Source: Vulcanimicrobiota bacterium (GTDB lineage Bacteria; Vulcanimicrobiota; Vulcanimicrobiia; Vulcanimicrobiales; Vulcanimicrobiaceae). From it: a stretch of DNA of 14,151 nucleotides. Location: contig JASHPC010000274.1 in NCBI GenBank assembly GCA_030038335.1, positions 1 through 14,151 on the forward strand, written 5' to 3'. Positions 14,144 through 14,151 of this stretch are shown here, piece after piece (position 1 is the stretch's first letter; every line of letters starts with the position of its first letter). The notes below the pieces were generated by a model. It had not been told where the DNA came from. It saw only the letters and a list, made by a program, of their open reading frames with translations, and did not search any database. Both the position numbers and the translations under genes were made by a program.

Positions 14144-14151
14144 CCCGCCGA

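Noticed and set aside
1..14151. tRNA or rRNA genes, insertion sequences, CRISPR arrays or long direct repeats
   Set aside because: None was seen when reading through both strands; the window is almost fully accounted for by the eight protein genes.

Overview
This window is GC-rich (about 60% or more by eye), densely packed bacterial chromosome. It holds eight protein genes, no RNA genes, no insertion sequences and no CRISPR array. The lineage cannot be fixed from it. The base composition and gene style would fit a soil or environmental phylum such as Eremiobacterota/Vulcanimicrobiota or an actinobacterium-like group, but that is only a guess.

Layout. Positions 1-276 (+) carry the tail of a PrsW-like intramembrane protease. 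It converges, with overlapping stop codons, on a short DAHP synthase (273-1187, -). A divergent 92-base gap then faces a tightly coupled plus-strand operon. Its genes are: a fusion of an EPSP-synthase-like domain with an acyl-CoA ligase (1280-4345); an acyl-CoA dehydrogenase (4291-5460); an SDR enoyl reductase with a Y-X6-K active site (5457-6263); a 2,4-dienoyl-CoA reductase with Fe-S and flavin domains (6260-8218); and a FabF-type ketoacyl synthase (8223-9443). A probably exported HD-domain protein follows (9492-10187). After a 233-base gap with no convincing gene, a very large minus-strand signalling protein (10421-14143) fills the right side: PAS, histidine kinase, receiver, two PAS, SpoIIE-type phosphatase and RsbW-type ATPase.

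Main reading. The operon matches gene for gene, as I recall it, the cassette that Streptomyces uses to turn shikimate into cyclohexanecarboxyl-CoA (CHC-CoA) for ansatrienin and phoslactomycin (ansJ, ansK, ansL, chcA, ansM; plmJK, plmL, chcA, plmM). The EPSP-synthase-like domain keeps much of the catalytic scaffold. It has lost several residues that in E. coli AroA hold the shikimate 3-phosphate and PEP, so it is unlikely to be an ordinary AroA. The neighbouring DAHP synthase lacks the usual N-terminal regulatory domain and could push carbon into shikimate without feedback control. The ketoacyl synthase at the end of the operon suggests that the CHC-CoA primes or extends a fatty-acid or polyketide chain. 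Omega-cyclohexyl fatty acids, known from Alicyclobacillus, are the most natural product to expect. This is inference from gene content; no product can be read from the DNA itself.
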